64,000 nt of DNA, taken from contig OY757015.1 of assembly GCA_963580285.1 (NCBI GenBank), positions 150,348,082-150,412,081 on the forward strand, given 5' to 3'. Shown one piece after another: positions 10,726-22,194 of the stretch. The notes under the pieces were generated by a model. The model ran no database searches, had not been told where the DNA came from, and saw nothing but the letters and a program-made list of their open reading frames with translations. The position numbers were made by a program, and so were the translations under genes. Source of the DNA: Lucinisca nassula. Taxonomy: Eukaryota; Mollusca; Bivalvia; Lucinida; Lucinidae. Within the stretch, counting starts at the first letter, position 1. Every line of letters begins with the position of its first letter.

Positions 10726-11922
10726 AAGGGTGTTAACAATTACGTTAAAGAGTATGGGACTTAGTACTGAGCCTTGGGGGCAGCCGTTTTCCAGGATTAG
10801 TTCCTCTGAGGTAAAATCCCCAACTCGGGTTTGAATTTTTCTATCCTTGAGAAAGCTATGGATCCACTTTAGCATGTTTCCGCTTATTCCGTATTCCTTT
10901 AGTTTGGTTGTGGTGCCGGTTGACCACATGAGGTCAAAGGCCTTTTCAAGATCGAGGGCTACCGCTACTAGGATTTTGTGTTCCATGAAAGCCATGTTTA
11001 TTTCTGATTCCAGTCGGACAAGTTGATCAGTTGTGGATCTGTTAGGCCTGAAGCCTGATTGGTTGTCTGAGATGATATTATTAGCTTCTAGATAGTTGGA
11101 GAGGCGTTTGGCGATCATGGTTTCCATAGTTTTACATGTGCATGAGGTGAGGGAGATGGGTCGATATGATTGTGGATCCAGCTTATCCTTGAGTGGTTTT
11201 TTTATTGGGATTGTTGTGGCTAGTTTCCATTGTGTGGGGACTTCTCCTCTATGCCAGGAAGTGTTTATGAGGTCTAAGAGTTTTTGTTTGCTATCTGGTG
11301 GGAGCTGTTTCAGCATTTCATAATGAATTTTGTCCGCTCCTGGAGCTGTGCTGCGTTTACTCTGCAGAGCCTCATTAAGTTCAAATAGGGTGAAGTCGCA
11401 GTTCAGATTACTGCTTCTTCGGTCATCGTTGAAGAGGTCATGGAGAGATTGGTTGAAGGTTCTCTCCTCGGTCTCTTTTATTGTTTGGAAGGCAGGATCT
11501 TGGTTGGAGGTTTTCGACATATTATGGTAGTGGTTGGCAAGGGCGTCTGCTTTCTCTCTATCATTAGTTATGGTCTGGCCGTTAATTTTGAGACAGTTTA
11601 TCTTTTCAGTAGGTTTACCCCTAAATTTATTAAAAGTAGACCACATTTTCTTACTAGTGGTCTTATGGTTAAGTTTGTTGACTATTTCTTGCCACCCTTG
11701 TTTTTGTGCTATTTGTAGGGTGGTTCTAGCGTGTGCCTTAGTTTTATTGTAGTTATTCTTAAGCTCGGAAGTTCTATTTTTCAAGTATTTCTTCCTCGCT
11801 TGCTCGCGTTGATTTATGGCTTTCCTACAATCTTGATTCCACCAGGGTGGGAGTAGTTTTTTACGTTTAACTGAGGTCGTTGGAATTGTACTGTCACAGA
11901 TCTCTTTTAGGGTGGACGTAAA
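10726..11922 (-). pseudogene. LINE A ORF, part 1: linker and N-terminal half of reverse transcriptase
   Basis: The frame is open from the 5' truncation at 11922. It starts in the basic linker that follows the endonuclease (LPPWWNQDCRKAINQRE) and enters the reverse transcriptase with TAPGADKI, SYRPISLTS, SDNQSGFR, LDLEKAFD and NGCPQGSVLSPILFN. It breaks at the LINE B insertion after NVIVNTL. No stop or frameshift is seen. The endonuclease itself is missing, so this copy was dead on arrival even though its remaining frame was intact. Confidence 0.88.
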
Positions 11923-11953
11923 GGCACCCAGTTACTATGCATTCTTTCCATTT

Positions 11954-12053
11954 AAAGCGGGTAACCAGTCTAGAAGGATTTTGTTTTGTATCAAGTCATT
12001 TGTCTGTAGAAATTAGTACAAAACAAAACCAGTCTAGACTGGTTACCCGCTTT
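11954..12053. repeat. Hairpin in the centre of the fold-back element
   Basis: AAAGCGGGTAACCAGTCTAG at the left is matched inverted by CTAGACTGGTTACCCGCTTT at the right. A second inner pair uses GTTTTGTA and TACAAAAC. Confidence 0.9.
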
Positions 12054-12072
12054 ATTGCAGTACATGGAGAGC

Positions 12073-12470
12073 CACCGGAAGCCACGCTTTGACAACAGAT
12101 AAGAGATGCTTCATTCTACTGGAATGAGATGTTTTTTGGAATATTTCTCAGATGTATTAAAAAATCAGAATGTGGTGTAACCTGCATTGTCAAGGCAAAT
12201 GTTTACCTAATCGAATGATGTAAGTAAGTTGAAGTTGTGTTTGTTTGATTTGTGCATGTTTCATAGTTTCTGCATGGATGTCTACTTTCGTTTTCAAAAA
12301 GAGTGTTATCTTTACTTATTTGAGCCTTGATAGTAAAAAAGACGTTTTTTAAAACTTTGTCTAGAAGTTCCTAAACATGTTTTATGATGTTGGTAAGTGT
12401 TCCAATTATAGCAAAATGCAAAAATAACTTTGAAAAAACATTAGCAAGTGACCTGACCCCAAGTATCTGT
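12073..12470 (-). repeat. Right inverted arm of the fold-back element
   Basis: Reverse-complement match to 2591-2990, including CTAGAAGTTCCTAAACATG and the distinctive stretch near TTACCTAATCGAATGATG. Confidence 0.85.
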
Positions 12471-12480
12471 GAATCGAGAC

Positions 12481-13190
12481 AGATACCCGACAAGGCAGTT
12501 CCCTGGCAGTGTTTTTGGTGACAGTTCCCTAACAGATTTAGGCTAGACTTTAGAAACTATGTGTCACTGTTTGGTTCCGGGTCATTTCGGCCCATAACAA
12601 AATCAGCCCATGTCAAAATCGACCCATGGCAAAATCCACCCATAGCAATTTCGGCCCATAAATAATTAAGGACTATACAAAATGGCCAAGAGACGTGTTT
12701 ATCAGACCCAATATTGTGAAATTTGATAATCTCATGAATTCAAGCGACAATGATACTCAGTTACTGTTTAAAATTGCAAAATATTGCAAAGTAGTGTTAA
12801 AAACATTCCAGGAAATATTCAAGAATATTTAATTATAAATGCCAGTAATGCCATTTATGTCAATGGCAAGGATCAGTATGCTGACACTCAGTCAGGAGAA
12901 TATAATGTCTGAACACCTTGATGGGTCATGAGCTTTTGGGTGTGTTTGCCCTGGCGGATGGTGTGGATCAGTCGGATCGGAGTGCTCTCTATTTAGCCTT
13001 CCGATCTGGGTCCATGTCGTCTGTCAATGTGTAGCCTCGGATTTGGCTGCCCCTTGGGCTGTCTGATCTGCGGTTGCATATGTGGGCACCTTATCATGGT
13101 GCTAGGGGCGGTGTATGCCGGAATGCTTTCGACTAATTAGTGTTTACATTATTCCAAATGCAGAAATTACTTTGCTAAAGAGACAATGTG
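12481..13190. other. No gene seen; short 16-bp periodic repeat
   Basis: Apart from the degenerate CCCATRNCAAAATC-type tandem at 12584-12661 (about five ~16-bp units), I see no feature. A GC-richer block at 12930-13110 has no long frame on either strand. Confidence 0.5.
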
Positions 13191-13194
13191 CCTT

Positions 13195-13510
13195 AACGGG
13201 TGTTTATCATCGCGGAGACATGCCTATATAGTTTTGACCCCCTTGAACTCCACTTTTATACAATGAAGATGGGGTTTGTGGGGGCGTGCATTATTTTTCT
13301 TCTTTCGGCTCGGGGCAGTGGATTGTGGGTGCTCGTTGGAACCGACTCATTGAGGCAGTTCTAGCGGGTGCCCGCGGTCTGTGTTTTGGGCGGGGATGTG
13401 AGGAATATCACAATTTTTATTTAAAATTTTCATTTTTTGGAGGTAGGGTTTCGGACATATCTGTATGGGCGTGTTTTCGTGGTGAAACTGGACCTTTAGT
13501 CTCTTGCCAT
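13195..13510 (+). repeat. Palindromic MITE family 5, diverged copy
   Basis: It carries the family hallmarks in order: CTATATAGTTTTGACCCCCT, a GGGGTTTGTGGGGGCG segment, GATTGTGGGTGCTCGTTGGA, and the hairpin centre GACTCATTGAGGCAGTTC. It is more diverged than the copy at 58.6 kb. The ~80-residue frame across it is a by-product. Confidence 0.6.
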
Positions 13511-14371
13511 ATAACTAGTCAATGTATTGAATAATTTACTGACATCATTTCTAGTCCCAAGGTTGTATTCTCTGGTGTTGATCAATATGGATATATTTTT
13601 CATTATCAGTTTGCAACTTTCCTCAGATGTTTTGTATGTGTTTCATATAGTTGGAAGTTTTGGCTAATACTCCAGTTGGAGTTATAGTCGATAATAAATC
13701 TTGAAAATCTTGAAGATGAAAATTGTTTTAAAAAGAAATTATGACTAATATGAATTTTTTTGTGATTAATTCCATGAAAGCATAACATTTTGGCTTTATG
13801 TAGCTCTATTGCTACTAACATTTAGTTTTCAAAAGGCAAAAACAATCAGGATGAAAATTGTCAAATTTCAAACGTCACTGCAGAGCTGTCATTTCATCCA
13901 ATGTTTCTTTTTAGCACAAATCAGTCCTTTGTATAACCTCTCCTAACAAAACCTACCAATGATTTTCAAAAATTCTTTCCCATTACAAAATTGACCAAAT
14001 TTTCATCTTGCCACCTCCATGCACTTGAAGTTGAAGAAACTTTACCTCCATGAGACAAGCCAAGACGCACAATAGCAGAGCCCAGTTATTAATATTTTTT
14101 ATGAAAAGCAGTTTTTAAAGAGATTTTACAAGATTTTAACAAAGAACGTTTAACTATGTATAAATGGTGTATCATAAACTGTAAATAGAGTGGTGAAGGG
14201 GACACCATTTTAGCCTTGAAGACTTATACTCCATTGGAGGTGTGCCGGACGGCAGAATATATACAACAACAACAACATGGCTGCTCTTGAGCACATGGTG
14301 AAAACATGTAAACAAAAAGAAAGTAGTTCCTTCTATTTACCGTGGTCTGAATTGGTCATTACCTCTTGAGA

Positions 14372-14670
14372 GTTTGCTTGATCTGAGGTTTAATGCCCCA
14401 TCAGCACTATTGAGGTTATTTTGGCGATGATGCTTCCAATTTTGCGGGAGTTTACCCGACATTTGAGATGAAATGACATCTCAAGCCCTGCCACCCAATG
14501 AAACCAAAATGTTATATTCATTGGAGGGTTTGACATACACCACTTTGCCTGTGCAGGCTTTGTTCTTCTAAGTGGTATCAGTACTCGTACAATGTGTGGT
14601 CAGCATCAGCTCTGCGTGGAAGCACCATGCAGCCTGATGTATAAATCCAAGCCCCTATCGCCGGGGCCCC
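14372..14670 (-). repeat. SINE family 3, near full length
   Basis: It reads on the minus strand. The plus-strand view starts near TTGATCTGAGGTTTAATGCCCC (the tail) and ends near AGCCCCTATCGCCGGGG (the head). Several small indels separate it from younger copies such as 51833-52137. Confidence 0.75.
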
Positions 14671-14747
14671 AACCTCTGGAGAGTACAAAATGTACTGTTT
14701 TCATTCTTTACCTATTGTATACAAAATCGAATCTTCCACTTCAAATG

Positions 14748-14877
14748 CACTTGTTTCAAAGAGAAAAAAATCTACCCTCTACCTTCTCAAGGTAGATGGT
14801 AGATTTTTTTTTTCTCTTAAACAAGTGCCGGTCTTAAGGTAGAGGGTAGATTCTTTTTCCTTTAGGAAACAAGTGCC
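14748..14877. repeat. Imperfect hairpin repeat
   Basis: CACTTGTTTCAAAGAG with AAATCTACCCTCTACC is followed by inverted copies GGTAGATGGTAGATTTTT and GGTAGAGGGTAGATTC, with AACAAGTGCC ends. It looks like a short fold-back MITE. Confidence 0.6.
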
Positions 14878-15412
14878 TGTGTTCCACTTTATATAATAAC
14901 CCAAGTCCATTTTTTAAAATTTAGGAATGCCAGTTTGTGTTTCTCTTCAAAATGTATCTAAAAAATGGCTGAACTATATGCAAACAGTGTAGGCCCTGAT
15001 CAGATGCTGCATTATGCTCTCCTTCTTTTATGTGATGTGAGTTTCCACACTGTCACTGACTTTATCCTGTGGATCAAAAACAAACTTTCATGGGGACTGA
15101 CTGTGAATTTTTTCTACTCTCATTCTATCACTTCATCTGATTCAAGAAGGGCAGTTGTCATTTCCTTACATAAAATTACTTTGCACTAATTAACAGCTTA
15201 TGTACAAGCCAGCTCAGAAAAAGTTAACGTCCCCTATCTGAAGGAATTAGGATGCTGCCTCTGGTGCAAGAAACACCCATCCCTGGTTTGATCCCCAAAA
15301 GCGGTAAGCGGTAATTTTCGTGTCGGATCATGCTCCACTGGCATCATTAGCAGGGATGAATGGCACATAGTGCACTGTCCTTCGGGTCGGAATGTTAAAT
15401 GGAAGCCCTCTA

Positions 15413-15439
15413 TGCCCCCCCCCACCCCCCCCCCCCCCG
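15413..15439 (+). repeat. Poly(C) tract
   Basis: A run of C broken by a single A. The minus strand is G-rich and could form a quadruplex. Confidence 0.95.
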
Positions 15440-16540
15440 TGCAGCTTAAAAAATCCCCACTTTAATTACATGACTGTGTACGCTCCTGCAAACCTGGAAT
15501 CTATTTAATGTACACCTGCAAATCTGCTGCGAGTAATGGTCAAAGATGAAAGACCGATCACATTATCAGTAGGAAGATAACAGTTTACCATGACACAATG
15601 CAACCACCATACATAATAATAAATTTCCTTGTTCAAGAACGGTGGCAAATTTTCAAAGGAACTTTTCCAGAAACAGTTAAAATAAAGAAATATTCCGGTC
15701 TGCAAAATATATCGATAAATGCTGTTTTTATCTGTTTTAATGTTGCTTTTCATTTTCATAAAATTTGTCACGTGACAACAAATCTTCAGTTTCTGTTTAC
15801 ACTGCTAAAATACGCGGTTTCCATCTTCATTTCCAAAACCCATAGTGTGTGACATCGTTACCGGTGTGGAATTCGAAAAACTAAAATGATATCCCTATTA
15901 CCGCAAAACTGATTTCATGATCAATGCCAAAAACACTTACAAATACGAAGAAAACGTTATTGCTTCTGTCTGCTACATGTGGGTTTTTTCGCCATTTATA
16001 TTCTGCTGGATCCCGGGTGCTTTAATTCGACCCGTTTTATGACAATGACGCTTTCTAGTGCCGAAAACCAGTCCGAGAGAAAGCGGATACAACCGAATTA
16101 CCATTTAATGGAAGGTACATACGCAAAAAAGTAAAACATAAAAACAGTCATAATGCCGATAAAGGTGGTCGTTAATCATTTTGCTAAAACAGAACTTAAA
16201 GAGCTTTATTAAATTGTAATTTTTGTATGTTATTCATCAAGTTTTATCCCGTTTTTTAATACATGCGCAATAACACAAATCAGCTGAAACAGTGATGAGG
16301 TCGTCAAGAAATGTGACAGATTTCAACAGATTTCTCTATTGTAAACAAACCGAAGTCAGTATTTTGAAAGACGTTTAAAACACCTGAAGCAAAATGACAT
16401 GAAGATCAGGTTGATGGTTCTGCAAAGCCATTGATTAAGCAATTGCAAGAGGTAACTGTCATCATCCGATCTCGACTGACAGGGAAATACTTGGGGTTTG
16501 AATTTCACTAAATCCAGGGTAAGAATTTCGTCGAAATCCA
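15440..16540. other. No repeat recognised; region upstream of candidate MRPL30 exon 1
   Basis: I find no long frame and little similarity to other repeats here. A short block around 15510-15590 resembles 23925-24010. If exon 1 at 16543 is right, the promoter lies here, but no clear TATA box or initiator could be chosen by eye. Confidence 0.35.
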
Positions 16541-16542
16541 AG

Positions 16543-16572
16543 ATGGCGATGAAATTTACCATGTGGTATTCG
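16543..16572 (+). CDS. MRPL30: Candidate first coding exon of MRPL30 (start of targeting peptide)
   Basis: CCAAGATGGCGATG gives an ATG in strong Kozak context. Ten codons (MAMKFTMWYS) lead to TCG followed by GTGAAA, an acceptable donor, ending in phase 0. Exon 2 opens in phase 0, has no Met before its mature-looking part, and therefore needs an upstream start. The joined N-terminus is rich in Arg, Ser and hydrophobic residues and lacks acidic residues for its first ~33 positions, as mitochondrial presequences do. Other upstream ATG/donor pairs tested near 21.7 kb are in the wrong phase. RNA evidence is needed. Confidence 0.42.
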
Positions 16573-17537
16573 GTGAAATTTTCACAAAAGTGCTTAAAAA
16601 TGTAGAAAGAAAGAAAATTATGCCTCGTCTTTGCTACTTCAGAGTACATAACAACTGAAAATGATAATATTTTATGGATAAGTGCTCCTGCCTTGTCGGT
16701 ATCCTTGTTTGAAAATTTAGGGGATTTTGCCTCATTTTGGACAATAAATTTTCGTCTAGTGGTCTTATAGGACCATTATTTGGTCTTAAACTATAGTTTT
16801 TGAATTTGCTTTACATAATGTATTTGGTTTTTGAACTTATATTGCAACCCACACTGCTGGGTAACAATTTGGAAAATCTTAGTTTATTTTGCATTGCAGT
16901 CTAGATGTGTGATTACTATATACCTTAATAAGGCTGTTATAGGGGTCAATTATCAGCCAAAATATAAAAATTAAAGATAAAGTTAATTTATGATAAAATA
17001 TATGTAAATATACTATATTACCCCTTTTCATCGCTCGGCATTTTTTCATTATATTCAATAGTTATCGTTGAGTGACCAGTTTCAGTGACTGTAAGCACTA
17101 TCCTTTATATAATGATTAATTGCCATACAAATAAATAAAAAATGCATTTTATCTTTTGTTTGTTTTATTCCCTTTCCACCATGACAAATTTGGTTTTCAA
17201 AACATCAATAGTGCGCTGGAGGCAGCCATTGTTTTGACCTACATATTTCAAAACCGGAAATAACAAGTGACCAGAATCAGTGACCTTTGAACTATGCCTC
17301 ATGGTACAGTAACAGTGCAAAATTATGGTTTGAAAATGACATTACTAGAAACTGTTAACAGTCAAAGAACTTATTCACAAATGGTATAATAGATATTCAA
17401 ATTAATTTACTTTTCAGCATGTACGGGACACACAAATCTATTCTATCATGTCATTTTTCAAACCTTTGCTTGTAGCAATATATGAGCTGTATTCAGTGTT
17501 TTCATAGGGGTATGTAACACTGGGTACACTTTTTATT

Positions 17538-18798
17538 ATGCCCCCGCATCATATGATGCCGGGGGCATATAGTTTTTCGGTTTTCCGTACGTGCGTACAT
17601 GTGTACGTCCATCTGTACGTGTGTGTGTACTTACGTACGTACGTACGTGATCCTGTAACCTCAGGTTAAAGTTTTTGTAACAGGTAGAGTCTGAACTTTT
17701 AGAACTTATATTTTCCTAACCATTTGATGGAACTGGTTCATCTTTGGTATGATGATAGATATAGGTCCAAAGTTTTATTAAGCAATGCCCCTACCCATGC
17801 CTGTGACCTCAAGGTCAAGGTCACAGACTTAGAAATTTTCAATGTTAAAGACTCAGGTTAAGGTTTTTGTAACAGGTAGACTTGAACATTTTAGAACTCA
17901 TATTTTCCAAACCATTTGATGGAATTGGTTCATATTTGGTATGATTATAGATATAGGTCCAAAGTTTTATTCAGCGATACCCCCACCCATGCCCATGGCC
18001 TCAAGGTCAAGGTCATGGACTTAGAAATTTTCCATGTTAAAGACTCCAGTTAAGGTATTTGTACCTGGTAGAACCTGAACTTTTATGATGGCTTTGGTTC
18101 ATATGATGATAGATATAGGTACAATGTTTTATTCAGCAATACCCCCACCCATGCCCATGAGCTCAATGTCAAGGTCACAGACTTAAAAAATTTTAATTAT
18201 CCCCTCGCACAACATAGCTCTAGCGTCTATATTTCTTCACTGATTTCAATATAACTTCACACAAATGTTCCTTATGACAATATCTCGAGCGAGTTTGACT
18301 TTCAAGGTCATGACCTCATGATCAAGGTCACTGTGGCTATTTTTAGACAAACTTTGTCATTGCACTAGCGCCTACATTTCTTCACCAATTTCAATATAAC
18401 TTCACACAAATGTTCCTTATAAAAATATCTCGAGCGACTTCGACTTTCAAGGTCATGGCCTCAAGGTCAAGGTCACTGTGGCTATTTTTAGAAAAACTTT
18501 GTCATCGCTCTAGCGCTTACATTTCTTCACCGATTTCAATATAACTTCACAAATGTTCCTTATGACAATATCTCGAGCCATTTCGACTTTCAAGGTCAAG
18601 GTCACTGTGACTATTTTCAGAAAAACTTTGTCACTGCTCTAGCGCTTACATTTTTTCACCAATTTCAATATAACTTCTCACAAATATTCCTTATGACAAG
18701 GTCACACACTTAGAAAATTTTGTTGCAACATGGATTTTTTGGGTGAGGCGGGGCCCTTGGCGGGGGCATCTGTGTCGTCTGGACACATTTCTAGTGAT
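17538..18798 (+). repeat. Array-bearing repeat element with GCCCCCGC / GCGGGGGCAT ends
   Basis: It starts with TATGCCCCCGCATCATATG and ends with GGCGGGGGCATCTGTGTC then TCTAGT. After an ACGT-type simple repeat it carries two or three ~165-bp units (TTTGGTATGATGATAGATAT, CTCAAGGTCAAGGTCA). These are followed by three or four ~150-bp units of a second type (ATTTCTTCACCGATTTCAAT, ATCTCGAGCGA). Non-coding. Confidence 0.75.
17583..17652 (+). repeat. ACGT/GTAC-rich simple repeat
   Basis: Alternating GTAC, ACGT and GT steps occupy the head of the array element. The sequence is self-complementary and could form cruciforms. Confidence 0.85.
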
Positions 18799-19783
18799 AA
18801 AAGAAACCCAGTGTTTTTATTAGTCCCAACAGCTTTTTGTGGCTGCATCCGAAATAGAAGAAGGAGCTAAACTAAAACAAGGTATGTATTTCACTTTTGA
18901 ACTGCAAAGCAAAGACAAAAGTTAAGCACTGGCATCAATTTGGGGCGGTCCTTGTAAATAAAAAATGGAAGTTTACTCCAACAGGTCATGTGACTTGAAG
19001 TAGCAGAAGACAGAAAATGTTGTGATGGGGAAAATATTTCAAAAAAATTAAACTATCGCTTTTGGAGGCACATCAATACATGTTAAAAAAGGTATTAAGA
19101 AAAACAGCCAAAATATGCAAGGAAATATAAATTTATGATTAACTGACATCTTTGAACAGAATTTTTCGATATTGTTGATAGAAATGAAAGGTCTTTATTT
19201 ATACTTTAACAACTGGATGTGATGACGTCACAGAACTCTTTACTAAGAAAATATTGCGAGGGAACTAAGTGTCACCGAAACGGGTCAGTCGCCATTTCTG
19301 GGCCTCCTACGATACCTCCCTCATATGTGAGTCATCTCGCATTGCAAATTAGATATGGAATAAAAATAATATAAAAGAGGATGTTTATTAAAAAAAAATA
19401 GAAAAGAAAATTTATATTTATTGAACTTGAAAATTGTAGTTCTGGGGTCATTGTTTATTTGTTTGTATTGTTGGCACATGTCGGTATGCAAAATGATCAA
19501 TAATTACTTTACATTGTTACCTTTAACGACACGTGCCTTAAACTAACAAACAGAAGAATTATCATATCACTCAAACCTCAGTCATTTAATATTGGGGCAT
19601 GTGCCAATCATCAGTAAGTTTATGTCTACTGTGTGTCTTTAATTTTTTCTTTGTTTCTTGCTTTGTGAATGTTATTGGGCAGGGGCACATTGATAGCTAT
19701 ATGTGGGCCTAGCGCTGGGGCCCAACAAAGACTCACACCAACCTGTGCATCTGTGCAGTCTGATTTGTGTGTAACTTTGTATC
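18799..19783. other. No gene seen
   Basis: AT-rich intronic sequence (if the first MRPL30 exon is right) without a long frame or a repeat I can match elsewhere in the window. Confidence 0.4.
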
Positions 19784-20037
19784 ATGAAGTAGCCAAGGTT
19801 ACTTCATGCCTCCAGCGATCATGACCATACTGTGCGGCTGAGCAAGCCGAGCTCTGTATGCAGGGCTCATGAAGTAGTCAAAGCTTCCTCACGCCTCCAG
19901 AGATCATGACCATACTGTGCGGCTGAGCAAGCAGAGCTGTGTATGCTGGTCTCACGAAGTAGCCAAAGCTTCATCACGCCTCCAGCGATCATGACCATAC
20001 TTTGCGGCTGAGCAAGCTGATTTGTGTATGGTAAGCG
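19784..20037 (+). repeat. 85-bp tandem repeat, three units
   Basis: Units start at 19784, 19869 and 19954, exactly 85 bp apart. Each contains TGAAGTAG or CGAAGTAG, then CACGCCTCCAG-like and GATCATGACCATACT sequence, then GCGGCTGAGCAAGC. Confidence 0.9.
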
Positions 20038-20455
20038 AATTGTAGAAATTGCTGGGCCCTTGCTTACTTATTTACTTTGTGTTTCAAGTGGCCTAATGTT
20101 CAAACCGCTTCCACCTGACCCTTTCCTCTAATAAAATTGAAGATTTTCTACTGAAAGCTAATTAATGACCTTCTTATTCATAAGGTATCCCATCACTTAA
20201 ATGGAACTTGAAAAGCAGAAAAAAGGAAAACAATGTACGGTACACAACAAAACTCTTAACAATTTTATAAGCCCAATGTGACTGAACAACGCTTGATGTC
20301 AGTTTTCTAACCATTGCCTGCAGTGAAAACAATCAACTATCATAAACACTTAAGCATTTTCAAAATTCTTAAGGGTGCATTTTCTTTCTTATATCCAGTA
20401 CGATAAAACACCGGTGTGACATAGTGCATTCTGTCATTTTCTCCAAAATGACTTA

Positions 20456-20530
20456 GGAGCCTCCGTGGTGTAGTGGTTACGCTACTCGCCTTGTAAACCA
20501 GGGGTTGCAGGATCGATCCCGGGCTTCTCC
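20456..20530 (+). repeat. tRNA-Thr(UGU)-like sequence, probable SINE head
   Basis: GGTGTAGTGGTTACGC fits box A, CGCCTTGTAAACCAGG fits an anticodon arm with TGT, and GGATCGATCCC resembles box B. Length fits a tRNA, but only the first four acceptor pairs form and the T stem does not pair. A working tRNA gene is therefore unlikely, and a tRNA-derived SINE head or pseudogene is the better reading. Confidence 0.6.
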
Positions 20531-20757
20531 AGACTTTGGGATGAGTTTTTGCAAAAATCATGTCTCATCATTGCTAGTACACAGACTAAAGTACCGTATA
20601 TTTTTGTGTAAAAATGGTATATTTCCAATGGAGGCCAATGGAGAAACAAACATTCAAAAATGGACCATTTTGAAGTGTAATTTTCTTACAAAATGAATTT
20701 TTATTTTTTCTACCAACGACAAAAATACATTTTTTAATATGCATGTTTTATATTTAT

Positions 20758-21210
20758 ACCCCCGCAAACGAAGTTTGAAGGGGGTATAAAGGAGTCAGCT
20801 TGTCGTCTGTCCGTTGCAAAAAACTTTAACATTGCTCATAACTTCCTTATTCTTTGACCGATTTCTTTAATATTCACACACCACACACCTTGCCACTAGT
20901 ACTTAAGATTGATATACACAAACCTGACCTTGATATATATATATATAGGATATATATAGGAGTCAGCTTGTTGTCTGTCGTCGGTCCGTTACAAAAAACT
21001 TTAACATTGCTCATAACTTCCTTATTCTTTGACCAATTTCTTTAATATTCACACACCACACACATTGCCACTAGTACTTAAGATTGATATACACAAACCT
21101 GACCTTGACCTTTATGTTGACCTTCCTCAAGGTCAAATACTTGTAAAAAATTTGTCTGACAACGCATGCAGGGGTATAATTGGCGCCCGTTAGGCGGCAG
21201 CTCTAGTTAT
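20758..21210 (+). repeat. Array-bearing repeat element, short
   Basis: It starts with ACCCCCGCAAACGAAG and closes with GGGGTATAATTGGCGCCCG. Inside are two copies of a ~175-bp unit (GGAGTCAGCTTG, AACTTTAACATTGCTCATAA, TTCACACACCACACAC), separated by a TA-rich run near 20936-20958, then CTCAAGGTCAAA. Confidence 0.75.
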
Positions 21211-22194
21211 TCATTGAATTTGGAACATTATGAGTTGTTTTTCTAGAGATATGTCAACATGCTATACACCCATGAAATTTAGCCCACATGCTACAAAGAC
21301 GTTTTCATAGTATTCTCGCAGTTTATGTATTCTCGCGTTGATTGTATTTTTTCAGTCATAATAAACTGCTGCACCATCTAGCGAATGTTTTCATTGGATA
21401 ATGCCTGTCACAGAGGGTCACACTTCTGTTGACACATTTAGATTTGTGAAATGTTTCATTTAAACATGTTGAAGGTAAGTTTTCAATGTGACAGCATTTT
21501 ATACACAATACGAACATCATCAGTATTACTAGCCTGTATACCAATCTCCTTCAGAAACCCCGTATTCAGTCAAAAATAAATACAATCTCATGACAAAGAC
21601 TGGCCTTGGTCATGTGCATAATGAGGTCAATGGTTAGATTTGTTTCTAGACCATGACAATCCAATGAACGCTTCCGCCTGACACAATATTATGATTAATG
21701 CGAGATCACATGACTTTCCTTTCAAAATGGCGGAGGAGCAGTAACTGTCTATCGCAATCCTGCTTTCTTCTAAACATGAACAAACTGAAAATATTGTTTG
21801 CTGGTAAACTAAATTAGATAACAAGCTAAAAGAATTAAGCATTGTTGATTGAGCTTATGTTTCTATATTATTTATTTATCTTTTTCTGTCTTAAGTACCG
21901 CGAGAATACATAAACACTGGGCTACAATACTGTAGGCTAATTCTAGGCATGCAGCACTTAAGGCTTTGAGCTTTTATTTCATCCATTCCAGGGAACTAAA
22001 ACCTGTTTTGCAGCAGTATGAACAGTTTTCTTAGCTTGTCAAAATACAATAGCAACCATAAATATCTCTGGTGCAATTGTGTTGTGGTTTGTCTTTATAC
22101 ACACACACCCCATGTTCAGATGCCATCAATTTTGTCTGCTAATTCCGCGCACTAGAACAATAACATCAATGCACTGATGAGTTAGGAGGCCTTC

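Larger units (their letters stand above)
3002..11922 (-). mobile_element. I/jockey-type LINE (LINE A), 5'-truncated, split by three insertions
   Basis: GGCACCCAGTTACT occurs at 2988-3001 and again at 11923-11936, a 14-bp target duplication that fixes both ends. The element reads on the minus strand: ORF from 11922 to the stop at 6214, then a long 3' UTR down to 3002. Three later insertions interrupt it: 9477-10725, 7094-8531 and 4265-5805. Without them it is about 4.7 kb. The 5' end, including most of the endonuclease, is missing, as is usual for incomplete reverse transcription. A 3' UTR of more than 1.5 kb is long for this class. Confidence 0.85.
2591..12470. mobile_element. Fold-back DNA element with ~400-bp inverted arms, carrying later insertions
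   Basis: The sequence inward from 2591 (ACAGATGCTTGGGG) is repeated inverted inward from 12470 (ACAGATACTTGGGG). The similarity continues for about 400 bp. The 10-bp sequence GAATCGAGAC lies immediately outside both ends (2581-2590, 12471-12480), a target-site duplication. Without the LINE the original element is only about 0.95 kb: two arms around a ~130-bp centre that itself holds a hairpin. No transposase of its own is visible. Long inverted repeats with a 9-11 bp duplication resemble Mutator-like elements, but that assignment is inference. Confidence 0.8.

Noticed and set aside
2591..12470. Polinton/Maverick element because of long inverted repeats around ~10 kb
   Set aside because: No integrase, polymerase B, ATPase or capsid-like frames are inside; the interior is a separate LINE with its own target duplication, and the duplication is 10 bp rather than 6.
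20456..20530. Functional tRNA-Thr(UGU) gene
   Set aside because: Box A and the anticodon arm look right, but the lower acceptor stem and T stem do not pair; better read as a SINE head or pseudogene.
21720..21810. ATGs near CAAAATGGCGG with a GTAAAC donor as MRPL30 exon 1
   Set aside because: The donor leaves phase 1, which would bring a stop in exon 2; the candidate at 16543 is in phase.
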